The notes beneath the pieces are model-generated. The model was given only the letters and a program-made list of their open reading frames with translations, was not told where the DNA came from and ran no database searches. From Neurospora tetraspora (lineage: Eukaryota; Ascomycota; Sordariomycetes; Sordariales; Sordariaceae): 64,000 nucleotides of DNA. Positions within the stretch are counted from its first letter, which is position 1. Every line of letters begins with the position of its first letter. Below are positions 23,999 to 36,228 of this stretch, piece by piece. The position numbers were made by a program, and so were the translations under genes. The stretch is from contig NW_026944383.1 of the NCBI RefSeq assembly GCF_033439725.1, positions 5,022,001-5,086,000 of the forward strand. Reading direction: 5' to 3'.

Positions 23999-25770
23999 AT
24001 GAGCGAATCCAAGGTCAGCGTTGCGCCCAGCGAGCGCACCGTCATCGGTATCACCTTTGGCAACTCCAACAGCTCCATCGCCTGCACTGTCGACGATAAG
24101 GCTGAGGTTATCGCCAACGAGGATGGCGGTACGTGCCACCCACTTTCTCTCGTATGCGACAGCTCCTAACAGACACTCCGTGTACAGACCGCCAGATCCC
24201 CACCATCCTGTCCTACGTCGACGGCGACGAGTACTACGGCCAGCAGGCCAAGGCCTTCCTCGTCAGGAACCCCAAGAACACCGCCGCCTACTTCAAGGAC
24301 TTCCTCGGCAAGGACTTCGCGGCCGTCGACCCTACCCACAACCACGCCTCTGCCCACCCCGAGGATGTCGATGGCACCGTTGCCTTCACCGTCCAGGAGA
24401 AGGAGGAGGGTGAGGCTTCCAAGCTCTCTGTCTCCGAGGTCTCTACCCGCTACCTTCGCCGCCTGATCGAAGCCGCCTCCGAGTACCTTGGCAAGAAGGT
24501 CACCTCCGCCGTCATGACCGTCCCCACCAACTTCTCCGACAAGCAGAAGCAGGCTCTCCTCGCTGCTGCCGCCGCCGCCAACCTCGAGGTTCTCCAGCTC
24601 ATCAGCGAGCCCGTTGCCGCTGCTCTCGCCTACGATGCCCGCGCCGAGACCGAGGCCCAGGACAAGATCGTTGTTGTCGCTGACCTTGGTGGCACCCGCT
24701 CCGATGTTGCCGTTGTCGCCAGCCGCAGCGGCATGTACACCATCCTCGCCACCGTCCACGACTACGACTTCCACGGCACTGCCCTCGACAAGGTCCTCAT
24801 TGACCACTTCTCCAAGGAGTTCATCAAGAAGCACCAGGTCGACCCCCGCGAGAACGCCCGCTCCCTCGCCAAGCTCAAGGCCGAGGCCGAGTCAACCAAG
24901 AAGGCCCTCAGCTTGAGCACCAACGCCAGCTTCAGCGTCGAGTCCCTCGCCAACGGCATCGACTTCACCAGCTCCATCAACCGCCTCCGCTACGAGACCA
25001 TTGCCCGCTCCGTCTTTGAGGGCTTCACCCGTCTTGTCGACTCCGCCGTCAAGAAGGCTGGCCTCGATGCTCTCGACATTGACGAGGTCATCCTGTCCGG
25101 CGGTACCTCCCACACTCCCCGCATCGCCGCCAACCTCGGCTACCTCTTCCCCCAGACCACCAAGATCCTCGCCCCCTCCACCACCCCCGCCGCCATCAAC
25201 CCCTCCGAGCTCAACGCCCGCGGTGCCGCTCTTCAGGCTAGCTTGATCCAGGAGTACGAGGCCGAGGACATCGACCAGTCCACCCACGCTGCCGTCACCA
25301 CCGTCCCCCACATCACCAACGCCATCGGTGTCATCTCCCTCAACGAGGCCGGTGAGGAGGTCTTCGTCCCCGTCGTCGCCCCCGAGACCGCCGTCCCCGC
25401 CAGGAGGACAGTCCACGTTGCCGCCCCCAAGGACGGCGGCGACGTTCTCGTCAAGATCGTCGAGGGCAACACCCACATCAAGGTCACCAAGCCCGAGCCC
25501 AAGGTCAAGGACGAGTCCAAGGCCGCCAAGGTCGAGGATGCTGATGAGGAGGGTGACGACTCTGACTTCTCCGACGAGGAGGAGGAGGAGGAGGAGAAGC
25601 GCGAGAAGGTATGGAAGATCGGCTCCACCCTCGCCGAGGCCGCCATCCGCGGTGTCAAGAAGGGTGGCAAGGTCGAGGTCACCATCCTCGTTGATTCTAA
25701 CCTCTCCGTCACCGTAACGACAAGGGAGGTTGGTGCCAAGACTGGTGTCCGTGGTACTTTGAGCGCTTAA
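23999..25770 (+). CDS. ssz1: Ribosome-associated Hsp70 Ssz1
   Basis: Two exons, 23999-24128 and 24188-25770, 570 aa. The intron (59 bp) has a GTACGT donor and CTAAC branch. The N-terminal Hsp70 ATPase fold is clear: TVIGITFGNSNSSIACTVDD, AVMTVPTNFSDKQKQALL, LISEPVAAALAYDA, VVADLGGTRSDVAVV and EVILSGGTSHTPRI. The substrate-binding part is short, as in Ssz1/Pdr13, and is interrupted by an acidic run (DEEGDDSDFSDEEEEEEEK). Ssz1 pairs with the J-protein zuotin as the ribosome-associated complex, which sits at the polypeptide exit and stimulates Ssb-type Hsp70. Codons are strongly C-ending, consistent with high expression and unlike the neighbouring low-expression genes. Confidence 0.93.
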
Positions 25771-26902
25771 GCCAAGTTTAATTAGAATATAGCGGAGAGA
25801 GAGTTTTGTTTACCTTAGCATTGTGGTGGGAAACAGAAGGATTTTTTTTGTGCAAAAAGGAACCCCACTACTAGTATTTACTGGACAACTTAAAATAGAG
25901 GCGAAATGATGAATTTGATGACCCTATTAGACATACAGACAGGAGCAAGCACGCAAGGGAATTTAATTCCAGAACATGACGAAGACCAGAGATGAGTGTT
26001 TAATAATGGTTATAATGAGATGAGCCAGAGCGACGACGTTTACCGAGTTTCTTGACAAGTTGGGAAGACGCCAACGCTAACATATTCCACATCATTTCGG
26101 GGTTACACGCGCAGTTCAGTTCATCAAAGGCACATAGACGACACTTGACGGTATGAATTCAGCTTCAATGTTTATTACTCGTTACATAGCTAGGTAAATG
26201 CCAAATGGTCAATCTTGCAATGGGTATATCCTCCAACAGTTCAAGTTCGCACATCCAAGTCGATGATGATGGTGCTTTTCCACCTAGATACCCGAGTATC
26301 CAAATACTCCTCCTGCTGTAGCTTCTTTTCTTCCTCCTCGTAACGGTTCCTCGGTCCCGAAAAACTTCCACCATCTTCCGCCGCCACCTTTGTTCATCTT
26401 TGCAGCCCAGCTTCCTCCACCTACGTACTTGTAGTCCCTACCCCCCACGCGCGCGATCCTGAATCCCCACCCCCACGACCCACGATACAAACAAAGAAAG
26501 AAGATATCGATCGGAGGACGATAAACCTGATTAGTTGGTTTCCAGAACAAGAAGGGCATAGAAAATTTCGTTCACTTCGTGACAAGTAAAAGCCAAATTT
26601 GGGAAAAGCTGGTTAAGCTGTTGGTAAAAAGGAAATGATGTATGATGTGGACGCCTCTGCTCCGTCCGTGATGTTATGCAAAATGCTGAATGCTACCGAG
26701 ATGATAAATGGACATATGAGAGAGGGTTGAGTGATGCTGATGATTTGCTGACAGTCTGCTTGATGAATGGTTGGTGGTGGGTGGTAGGATTGATAAAATG
26801 GTAGTCGTTATGTTATGGTATGAATGATGATAAAACTTGTTGAACGTAAGGGTATCGAAATGGTGCAATTAATAATGATGATAAGTAAGGTTGTTGTCGG
26901 AA
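25771..26902. other. Intergenic between convergent genes
   Basis: About 1.1 kb holding the 3' regions of ssz1 and the RBR ligase gene. No gene supported. Confidence 0.5.
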
Positions 26903-29452
26903 TCAGCGCACAGTAAATGGTGATACCGGTGATTCCTCTCCCGGAGCCACATTCATCTGTGTTCGCGACCTATACCTGCGCAGCTCAGCGTCGAACCGAG
27001 CTTGTGTCGGGGTCACCACCGGCGTCACCGTCTTGGGTGTTATCGGTAGTTCGATCTCGGTGGTCTTGATGTTGTTGTTACTGGGCGACCAGTCAGCGGC
27101 GGGCCTCTCCTCCTCCTTCTCCTTTTCCACTTCGACTTCTTCGGATTCAGCCTTGGGTTGTTCGAGCTCAATAATTTCTTGCTCCTCCTCCTCCTCTTCC
27201 TCTTCCTGAGCAGCGGCGGCAGCTGTCGTTTCCTCTTCTTCCTCATTTTCGGTTTCCGTCTCTGTCTCCGCCTCCTCGCTCTCAGTCGCAACAGGAGAAG
27301 GCCACTGCGGCAAAGCCATGGAGGCGTACCGCATCCCAGTCTTCTTCTCCTGCTCGATCCTCAGAATCTCCATGCTAACGAGCCACCTCTTCTGCAGCTT
27401 GGCCTTCCTCTCGGCAAAAGTGTGGGAGATGGCGTCTGCCTCGTTGGCGAACTCGACGGCGAGGTCCTCGTTTTCTTCGGATTTTTTATGCAGGAGCGCC
27501 TCCATCTCGTCTTCGTGCCGGTCGAGCAGCTGCTCCATCTTCTTGCCTTGTTTCTCGCGCAGCACGTTGATCTGTGCCTGGTGCCGCCGTTCCATGCCGT
27601 CGCGGATGCGGTACTGCTCGCTTAGCTGGTCGAGGTGTTTTTGGGTGACTTCCCTCGAGGGCATCTTGGAGTCCTGTAGCGCTTGTTGTTCCTTCTCGTT
27701 TATTTCCTCGACTTCATGTGAAAGCTTCTTGCAGTACGCCTCCATGTACTTGAGCTGTATCCGGATGCTCCGCTCCGATGCGTCCAGCGTCGAGCGGAGT
27801 TCGATCTCGGCCTCGATCTGCCGGTCCTCGAGGTGCTGCTCCGTTTTCGCATGGCGCTCTTTCATCTTCTCTATGAGCTCCGCGTATTTTTCTAAAAGCG
27901 CCTTCTTCTTGTCCGACTGCCGCGTCCGCATCTCCTTCCGCATCCTGGCCTCGTACGCCAAAAACCTGGACAGTTCGTGGTCTTGCTGTTCCCTCAGCGC
28001 CTGAAACTCGGCACATTCCCTCGTCCGCCGTTCCGCCTGCTGTTGCGCCCTCACCTCCGCCACCGCCGCCTCTTCCTGCTCCCGCTTCTTCAGCTCCAGC
28101 TCCGCGAGCCGCGTCTCCTCCTCCCTCCTGCGCCGCTCGAGCTCCTCCTCGCCATTGCAAAAGTTGGGACACCCCACCACGGGGTCCCATACCGCACCGC
28201 AAATGTAGCAGAACTGCGCCTTGCACCGACACGTCATGTGCGTGCACCCCTGCGTGAGCTCAACCAGGTTGCGGCACTTGTAGCATCTACGCCACCCGGA
28301 TTTCTCGCCCATCTTGAGCACCGTCTCCAGCTCGATGTCCTCGGGACAGTCCTGCCCTAGCCGGTGCGCGCTGCGCTTGCAGGTGAGGCAGACGCGCATC
28401 TTGCACGTCTTGCACATGGTTTCGAACGGGTGTTTGGGGTCGAGCTTGGCTCGGGGCGGGATGAACTCGCCGCAGGCCGGGTTCGGGCAGAAGATGCGCG
28501 ATTCCCAGGGCGTGCTGTACTGCAGGACGGCCTTGAGGAAGGCCTGCTGCTCCTCGCGCGTGAGGATCGTCTTGATGATGGAGCTGGGGATGGGTTGGGT
28601 GCAGCAGCGGGGCGGCATCTTGGACTCGTCGGTGGTGGATTGGTTGATCATGACGGCTAGACAGTTTTGGCAGTAGGTGTGGCCGCATGGTAGCGTTTGG
28701 AGGAGTTGGTTCCCTTGGGCGAAGTCTTCGCGACAGCATATACAGGTGCTATATTATGGAACAACTTGTCAGGATATCTTATTTGAGATGTTGATGCCCA
28801 GAGTATTCGTGTGGGGCGAGATCACTTACACGACTGATAGCGCCGGGTCCGTCTTCCTCCTCTTCAACCTGCCCGTGACACTGCGCCTGAGCTCCCTGAC
28901 GCCCTTGAAGTGCCCGAAGCCATTCAAGATGTTGTGCGACAGCCGCCTTGAGGGTGCTGCTGGGTTGGAGAACGGGTTGGAGAACTTTGGCTGGTGGAGT
29001 GCGGGTTCCAGTTGCGTCAAGTACTTCTCATACTGAGAAAAGTTGACAGTGTTGGACCTCTTCCTGCTCGTAGACTGTGTGAGAGTTGCCGGCATTGCCG
29101 CCGACGAGTTCGAGGCCAGATCATTATCGGTGCCCGTGGCCGTTTCCGTGCCCGTCGTACTGTCGTTCGAGCATATTGTGTTGGAGCGCTGGTGGCCGAC
29201 GAGGGTGCTGCTTCTGGCCGACGTGGCGCCCAAGACAGTGGGATTTCCAAGCTTGTCGGTGAGGTTCGAGACATCGATACCCAGACTCGAAGCCTTTGCT
29301 GTCAAGCTCTTCTCGATCTCGGCCTCGGTAGCGGTGGCATCTTCAGTCGTTATCCCAAAAACTTGATCGAGGTACTCGGACTCGTCTAGCTCGGGTGGGT
29401 TGGCGATGGTGCCGACCAGATCGGCTGGCGATAACGATGTGAATCCAGCCAT
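26903..29452 (-). CDS. RBR (RING-IBR-RING) E3 ubiquitin ligase with long coiled coil
   Basis: Two exons on the minus strand, 29452-28830 and 28748-26903, 822 aa; the 81-bp intron has a GTAAGT donor. RING1 starts at residues 210-213 (TCICCRED) and has LPCGHTYCQNCL. The IBR ligands are C295, C300, C320, C323, C328, C331, H336 and C342. RING2/Rcat has C363, C366, then GCTHMTC, whose first Cys (C376) is the expected catalytic residue that carries ubiquitin as a thioester. From about 405 to 690 the chain is a long charged coiled coil, followed by a Glu-rich stretch and a short tail. The first 200 residues are disordered and Ser/Thr-rich. RBR ligases transfer ubiquitin by a RING/HECT hybrid mechanism; the substrate is unknown. 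Confidence 0.88.
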
Positions 29453-31554
29453 TCCGTCACAAATCACTTAACAATTTTCCGTCCCTTCCGCCTTTTCGAC
29501 ACAGCAGATATCCGGGGTAACGACGAGTGGTACCAAGGCAGTCGAAAGGCATGTAGTGGCGGCATGAAAATACAGAAAAGTGGTATATGTACTGAGATCC
29601 TTTTCAACAATGGGAGTCGGATGAGATATGTAATAAAGATGCGATCCGATCTATCAGATGAGGGATTCCCATGACGCAAATCTATGGGCGAGGGTGGGGT
29701 TCGTCCATCCGGAGAGGTCAGGTTGTAGTGTACATAAGTACAGGTGGATGTCGATCCAAAGGGCCGGATGTCCGTCGTCAATTGGGCTGACCTGATTACG
29801 CCAAGTCAACAGCGCTATCACTCCACTACCGATATGTGAGGTGTTCAGTAATGTACGGCGATATCAATAACAAGGGCTGGGAATGGTTGCCGAAAGATGG
29901 AGCCCTGGGGAGCCCTGGGTGGGTGACGGGATGGGGTGAGCAGTGAGGTGGTGAGATCTAACGTGTTGTTGGGTTGGTCAAGAGATCACCAGGCAAGGGA
30001 AGGGCAAGGGACGATGAGAAGAGTAAGATGACGGGAGGAGTAAGCTCAACATGAGATGGTGGAGGGGTTCAAGGGGAGGGAGATGGAGGGAGAGAGACGG
30101 GCTGTTTGGTCGGCTGCAACGGAAAAAGAGAGACAACAAGAGATTTGAGATGGAGGGATCACACGAAAAGCCGCAAAGATGATCGCCAGCTAATAAAGCA
30201 AGTGATGTGCAGTAGACCTGACGAGGGTTGCAGTTTTGCGCCCAAACATACATACACTACCTTGCCAGGCTTACCTGTACATTACATATCAAGGCCCAGC
30301 TTGCGTTCCGCACAATGCCTGTTAGCGCATTCAGGTCACGTGCTAAGAGCTGTGAACAAGTTGTCTCTATCGCCAGTTGTCTTGATTCAACCTGGATAAA
30401 AAGAAACATTAGGTCTATCATCTGGGTAGTCCCTTGTTTGCTGTGTTGGTTGAAGACAACATGTTGATACAATCCTCCCATTAACAGAAGGGATGTTTCA
30501 CTTGGTGACGGGATCCTCGATGTTGTGTTGGGGGTCACGGCGGGTGCGTTAAAAGGTAGGCTAACGTTACCTACCTGGCGCTGGCTGGCCAAGAAACGAA
30601 CAAGGGTATTTGATGCGCCTGTGTGAATCCCCGAGGTGACTGCCAACTGGGTGGGGGGGCTCTGGGGTTGGTACGAATTAGGCAAGTACCTTAACAAATC
30701 CAACGAATGCCTGGCAACAACAACATGAGGAAATCTGCCTCTGGTGTTCGTATGACAACCAACGCCAAAAGAGCCTCAGCCTGTGGAGTGGCTTGGAAGT
30801 GGCCCAACACAAAAGCAACAAAAAGGAAAAAAAAAAATCGGGACCGAACAGAACGTCGATTGGTCTTTGATGATGGAAGAAATGGCCTGTTAAAGCTTGC
30901 TGATTGATTGATCGGTTCCGAAAAAAACTTGATCATCTGCCCGTTGCTCCTTGGAAGAAGAAGAGCCACTGAGCCAGCCAAGTAGAAAAAGGCTTTGAAA
31001 AGACAAGACAAGACAAGACAAGAGGTGAAGAAAAAAGATGGCATCTTGGAATCTCAAACCCTTCATGCAAGTCTGTCATCACCATCACGGCATCACCACC
31101 ACCACTACCTACGACCGTGGCCGACCGTTGCCAATGTCTTGCCTTGTCTCCATTCTCCATTCTCCATTCTCCGTAGCTCCAGGTACCGATCTCATTCCGC
31201 ACATTTCTCGGCCTTCAATCTTGCCATTTTAGCTTTAATCCCACAGTGGGCGGGGGTTGTTGGCGCCGTGACGGCCGGGAATAGACACTAGATCCACCAT
31301 GGCAATTGAGATCGATTTTTGAAGATCATGATCATCCTGTTGCACCATCGTTGGGACGTTGACGCCTGTCATCTTAAACCTCCACCGTTCAGGGCCATCA
31401 GGGCCCTCAGTCCCCATCACACGGCAGCAGCAGAGGAGCGCACGACAGACGATGGTGTGGTTTCAAACGCGACTCGAGTTAGCGGCTCATCCGCTGATCC
31501 CACTTTGGTGAGACCTAGTTCTGGGAGTTATGATAGGTATGTATACAGATGGTC

Positions 31555-31575
31555 ACACTACCGTAACGGTAGTGT
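31555..31575. repeat. Short palindrome, 9-bp arms and 3-nt centre
   Basis: ACACTACCG, TAA, CGGTAGTGT: perfect 9-bp inverted repeat with CCG/CGG half-sites, the shape bound by fungal Zn2Cys6 regulators. No gene start is near, so function is unproven. Confidence 0.6.
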
Positions 31576-31733
31576 AGTGTAAGTGGGCGAGTGGGCTTCC
31601 AAGGTAGAACAGCAGTTAAGTCCCGGGTCGTTTTCGCATCTTCAACTCTACATTTAGTCTAGGAGGTGAATGTGTACATACCATCATTTTCACACATTCG
31701 CAATATTATCGCCGACCTTGCACTCTGTAGATG

Positions 31734-31735
<2 letters not shown>

Positions 31736-31775
<40 letters not shown>
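31736..31775. repeat. Poly-A run (40 A)
   Basis: Forty consecutive A in intergenic DNA, the longest homopolymer in the window. No recognisable retroposed sequence precedes it. Confidence 0.85.
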
Positions 31776-31777
<2 letters not shown>

Positions 31778-33408
31778 AAACACCCGAGTCTGTTTGAGTC
31801 CGGATCAAGAACCCGCCTTTCTGCACTAGTACCAACTCCCAACAAGCCCCCGAACCTCACCGTCGGGTTGTTCAACTTCCTTCTATTCTCCCTTGCTTGC
31901 TCCTACGTGTGTGTATATACCTTCAAGTCAGAGGTGTACTGTACAAGCTGTGCCATTCAACCCGTTCGTATCGTATCGTATAGTACCAACAAGACCAACA
32001 GAAATACTAAGCTGATTCGGAACCCCCTTTACCAACCGACCGATTGGTAACACAACCAAACTGACAACATTCATTCATTCATTCATGCATTCCTTTTCAA
32101 GCTTCTTTCCCGTTTATTTTCCTTGATAGGACCTTTCTGCAGCTTGTTTTCTTGCCGTCGTCTTTCTTGTTCATGACATTTCACGGCTGGAGATCGTCAA
32201 CGCCAGCCAGCCAGCCAGCCAGCCAAACGAGCGGCTGCATCCGTCTTCTGTCCGTCCTCCGCCTTTCCTTCCGGCTTTTTTTTTTTTTTTTTTTTGCTTT
32301 TTTCTTTTGTTAGCCTGGGCTGGCTGTTGTCAACACTATTGTCTTTCATTACTAACCGAACCGAGTAACCCATCCCCGGTTGGTTGGTTGGTTGTTGGAG
32401 CTTGCCCCGGACGGACCATATCATACCAACTTCACATTGGTTAAAAGGTGAGACTGGTGACTGTTGGGCACTAAGACTTCGCCAACTCGCCAACTCGCCA
32501 ACGGCTGGCTGTAGGCTCTTCGTTTCCCCAGACCAGAAACATCTAAAAGCCGAAAGGCTGCAGCGGAATGAATGGCCCTTGATGTCCATTGGAAATCTTG
32601 GTTCCACCGACGATCTTCGACAAGGCCTAACGAAAAGCTAAGAGACTTTTGAAATTGCCTTGAACATCTCCGGCATGCATACAGATTTTTCATCGTGACC
32701 GGCCCGGATTTTGCTGATAGGTAAAATGTAGGATCCCGATAGGTGCCATGCGGTAATTTTGAATAATAGGGATGTGCAAAGGATACTACTGAGGCTAACG
32801 AGTCACGACTTTTGTAGGTAGAGAACTGCGTGATTGTCTACGTATGTAGGTAGGTAGGCGCTGTCAGGGTTTATTCGTACGAGTGTAGTCATTGCGGGGA
32901 GACTGGGAGACTAGATGGGCTTCAACTGTCTTGTTAAGTTTCGTACCGAGGAGTCCGCAATCGTTGAACTCAGCAACAGAGTCTCCTCTTGGAGATGATT
33001 GAGGGCGCAAGCTGTACAACTCCAAGCGGTCTAGCGTCCACCATCAAGCTTCCCAACTCTTGGCATCGGAAGCTTCCGACGACATGGACTTGGGTTGGAC
33101 CTGCGTAGATACCACTGTGAGAAAAGCTCGTCGTCGACCGACATCTTCAAGCTAATTCCCCGAATCTTCGGGACTAGAGAAGCCGAGACAAGGCCCCAAG
33201 CAAGCGATAGGCTTTTCCCATAATCAACAAAATCTTTATCACTTTTCGCTCTTCTTTCTTCTTTTTCTGAGACCTCATCATCTCGGTGAATTTCCACGGC
33301 TTGCAGCCCGCCAAGTATCGATATCAGCAACCGCGTCCATTAACAGGTATCTCATACCGATGTCAGATCTCATATCATGTTATCATCTCATCTCATCTCA
33401 CTTTGTCT

Positions 33409-36228
33409 TCACACCAGCTCCCACCTTGCCAGCCAGCCCACGCTCTCCCCGGCATTTCTCACAATGCAGAGCCTTCCCTCCTTGTTGTTGCCCGACTTGC
33501 ACTCTTGAAGGGTATCAAACGCCTTCTCGGCGGAGATCGCCCCAACAGCCGTACCCTTGCCCTCACTAAGGCTGTACGCCCCTGCCGTCACGAACCCGAT
33601 CAGGTCCTCCTCGCCGGGGCACAGCGGATGGCCGCCGCCGATATCTGTCTGATTAGCTGCCGAGGGCCTGGGGTAGGGCAATGGATCCCCGGATAGGAGA
33701 GACTTGGCCATTAATTGTTTTCGAGTACCCTGATCGACGCCGTGAGGGATATGTGGTGCTGCGTGTGTTGTGGTGGTTTTGGAACATCTGCTGCCGCTTT
33801 TCTGGCTAGGGAGTTTCTGAAGCCATTGGTCGCGGAGATCCGCAGGGAGAGAGCCTATGCCGGCTGCGACCGGATCTGTAGCGGGTACTTCCGCCTCCGA
33901 CGACGGGACGGTCGTCGTTGCTGAAGGCCGAGATGGAAGACGATATATCCTGGCGCATGCGTTTGCAACGCCTCTGGTCACGAACGTGATGTTGACTGAT
34001 ATGATTGACCGTGGGGGAGGTCTGACCAAATTCGCCGAGGAGACAAGGGCGTTGAACTCCGTCTTCTTCATCTGCTCAACTGTCGCCAAAGACGGCAGAG
34101 TATCTTTGTGGGGCTTCCCCAACTTGGACGCGGCTTCAGCCTCTTCCCCAGGATCTACGTCCATTGCATTTGGATCGACATCCAGGGTGGACTGGTTCCC
34201 AGATGAGCTCGGCGAAGGGTCCTTGGGCAAACCGAACAGATGCTCAAAATCGCACGCTAGGCCATCTCCAATCTCGCCCTTTCGTCCAGCGCCGAGATCC
34301 AGCGAGGCCCATTCGATGCGTTTGCCCTTTGGACGCCGATCCCAAGCCTTCTTGCGTTGCGCGCGCTGCTCCATCTCCCAGACAACACCCGCATTCGTCC
34401 CCAGGAAGTCCCCAGGAAACCAGGCAGTCCCTTGTTCAAAGGCAATCTGCCGCTGCTCATTCAACCCTCCCAACCGAGGATTTCCTCCAGTGGACAGAGG
34501 GTAATGGACAATGCTATACCATATCGGCAAAATACATTTCCATGGTGCCAACAGTGTCCATGTCCCCTGCGCCTGACCACCAGCTGTCGGCCTAGAGGCG
34601 AACACGATGACTGGTATGGGAGGGTCCGCTGCCGTGACTTGAATTTCTTGCCCTGGAATATTGGCGCCCTTTCGGCGATTGATGGACTTTTGTGGTGGTA
34701 GACTGGAAGCCTTGAAGCGAACATCACGGTCGAAGAGCCCATATGGCTTCACCTGTTCCTCAACAGGCCATTGTGTCAGAGTATCAAGGAGAGCGGGATC
34801 GGAAACCTTGCTGGCGGTGTCCACCCGCTTGGGAGGATACGATAATCGGGGATCCTTGACTGAGAAGCCCAGTACTGCATCTTTAGGAAGAGAAGCGGGA
34901 TTTGTTACCCCAACTAGAGAGGAGAAAACCTGCCCATGGCGCTCCTCGGTATGATATGGCTGGAGTACAGCGAGCAACGTCTCTGTGGAACCGGGTCCGG
35001 TAAGTTCGATGCTACCGATTTCGAAACGCAAGTCCTCGACGTGAACTTGCGGTGTCTGTAACTTTGCCAGTTTAACCAACTCGTCGAAGAGTTCAAGGAA
35101 ACAAGATGGGTGTGTCCGGATCAAGATCTGTCGTTGAGTCTTCTTCTGCTCGGTAGTGTTTGACTCTGGCGCAGTGGTCTCGTCGGTCGGAGTAGGATTC
35201 CATATAATCGTAGCAGGCCCAACGTCCCTCCTGGAGCTCCCTTGCTGTCTGCTCACCATACCGCTCCATGTCCTCGTGCCATTTCTCCATTTTCTGCCGC
35301 GATTGCCCCATAAGCTCTCCTGGACCAGCCCCAGCGCCTTGAGAACCTGCTCAATGCCTCCGGCTGCTCCATATAGCCTGACTGTGCTCATGTAACTCGT
35401 ATCCCAGAAAACGGTTCCCTTTTGTCCAGAAGCTCGGTGGGTCGGTCGATAACACTTTTGCGTCGGTGTCAAAGGGATGGCAAATCGCCACAGAGGCTTG
35501 GTTGGCTCGGTCATTGTCGCTCGTTTGGCATGCCATAGATGGGTAGGGAGCCAGGTTTTGTTGATCTGTCTCTTCTTGAACTTGGACTTTGGCTTGGGGG
35601 GCTCGTTCAGGGTATCACGCCGTATCTTGGGTCTCGGGGCTCTCGTCTGGATTGTAGTCTTTCCGGGCTCGTCCTTATTCTCTCCTTCAGCTTCCCTTTG
35701 CAACGCTCTTTTCCTCTTCTTTGCGGCCAGTTTCTCGAGTCGCTTTGCATTCTCGGCACGTATCCTGGCGCGTGTGGTCCGTGGTCGTCGTTTCCTCGCT
35801 TCGACGGTTGGTGTGTTGTCCTCCAGCATCTCTCTTTTCGCTCTGTCGCGCAGCCTCTTGGGGACTCTCTTGGCGTTGTGACTCGCTGTTCGGCGTCTCA
35901 TCTCGCGCGGGACCTGCTGGAAAACTCTGGTGGCATTGGCGCTCTTGCATTTTCGCATGCTCGTCTCGAGGGCCTTGATCTCGAATTCGCGGGCATGGAG
36001 GAACTTTTGGAGGTCGAGCTTTCCATCGTCGAGGGCGGCGTCGGAAGGCTGGCTGCGAATGTTGCGGGCATCTTGGAACTTGACGCGCTTTTGTGGCCGG
36101 GCTGGAGGACGCGAGTCTTTGCCTTGTTGGTTCTGATTCTTGGTGCCGGTCGCTGCGGATGGCGCTTCCTTGCGTTTCTTGGAATCGGCCGCCTTGCCAG
36201 AGGCGGCTTGTTTCTTATTATTGTCCAT
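33409..36228 (-). CDS. pop1: Pop1, large protein subunit of RNase P / RNase MRP
   Basis: Single exon, 939 aa, ATG at 36228. The N-terminal region is Lys/Arg-rich and includes the conserved Pop1 stretch ANATRVFQQVPREMRRRTAS followed by HNAKRVPKRLRDRA (residues about 98-130). NKTWLPTHLWHAKRATM is at about 223-239. The POPLD region (about 490-610) has GTWTLLAPWKCILPIWYSIV and EQGTAWFPGDFLGTNAG. The chain ends with VGWLARWELV, the usual Pop1 C-terminus. Pop1 binds the RNA of RNase P (tRNA 5' processing) and MRP (rRNA processing) in the nucleus and nucleolus. Length is close to the yeast and human proteins (about 875-1024). No odd features. Confidence 0.93.
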   Translation of the reverse strand: MDNNKKQAASGKAADSKKRKEAPSAATGTKNQNQQGKDSRPPARPQKRVKFQDARNIRSQPSDAALDDGKLDLQKFLHAREFEIKALETSMRKCKSANATRVFQQVPREMRRRTASHNAKRVPKRLRDRAKREMLEDNTPTVEARKRRPRTTRARIRAENAKRLEKLAAKKRKRALQREAEGENKDEPGKTTIQTRAPRPKIRRDTLNEPPKPKSKFKKRQINKTWLPTHLWHAKRATMTEPTKPLWRFAIPLTPTQKCYRPTHRASGQKGTVFWDTSYMSTVRLYGAAGGIEQVLKALGLVQESLWGNRGRKWRNGTRTWSGMVSRQQGSSRRDVGPATIIWNPTPTDETTAPESNTTEQKKTQRQILIRTHPSCFLELFDELVKLAKLQTPQVHVEDLRFEIGSIELTGPGSTETLLAVLQPYHTEERHGQVFSSLVGVTNPASLPKDAVLGFSVKDPRLSYPPKRVDTASKVSDPALLDTLTQWPVEEQVKPYGLFDRDVRFKASSLPPQKSINRRKGANIPGQEIQVTAADPPIPVIVFASRPTAGGQAQGTWTLLAPWKCILPIWYSIVHYPLSTGGNPRLGGLNEQRQIAFEQGTAWFPGDFLGTNAGVVWEMEQRAQRKKAWDRRPKGKRIEWASLDLGAGRKGEIGDGLACDFEHLFGLPKDPSPSSSGNQSTLDVDPNAMDVDPGEEAEAASKLGKPHKDTLPSLATVEQMKKTEFNALVSSANLVRPPPRSIISVNITFVTRGVANACARIYRLPSRPSATTTVPSSEAEVPATDPVAAGIGSLPADLRDQWLQKLPSQKSGSRCSKTTTTHAAPHIPHGVDQGTRKQLMAKSLLSGDPLPYPRPSAANQTDIGGGHPLCPGEEDLIGFVTAGAYSLSEGKGTAVGAISAEKAFDTLQECKSGNNKEGRLCIVRNAGESVGWLARWELV

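Larger units (their letters stand above)
29453..33408. other. Gene-poor intergenic region (about 4 kb)
   Basis: No frame in this stretch looks coding; the longest (about 148 codons, 30257-30703 minus) has random composition. It holds a 40-A run at 31736-31775, a palindrome at 31555-31575, a GCCA-repeat near 32200-32225, a T run near 32278-32295 and CATCT repeats near 33380-33400. A non-coding RNA is possible but not supported. Confidence 0.5.

Noticed and set aside
24166-25476. Long minus-strand frames of 222 and 194 codons opposite ssz1
   Set aside because: Their Gly/Val/Asp-rich peptides are the antisense shadow of strongly C-biased codons in a highly expressed gene.
27318-28360. Plus-strand frames of 120-228 codons opposite the RBR ligase gene
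   Set aside because: Ser/Leu/Phe-rich antisense translations of a Glu/Lys-rich coiled coil. They have no motif, and the minus-strand gene explains the sequence fully.
29765-29850. tRNA-like string on the minus strand (GGTAGTGGAGTGATAGCGC with a following stem)
   Set aside because: The D-arm resemblance is weak, the anticodon stem has mismatches and no T-loop GTTCRA motif follows.
31690-32050. Frames of 126 codons (plus) and 61 codons (minus) containing Lys or Phe runs
   Set aside because: They exist only because the 40-A run is stop-free in these frames; the flanking peptides are random.
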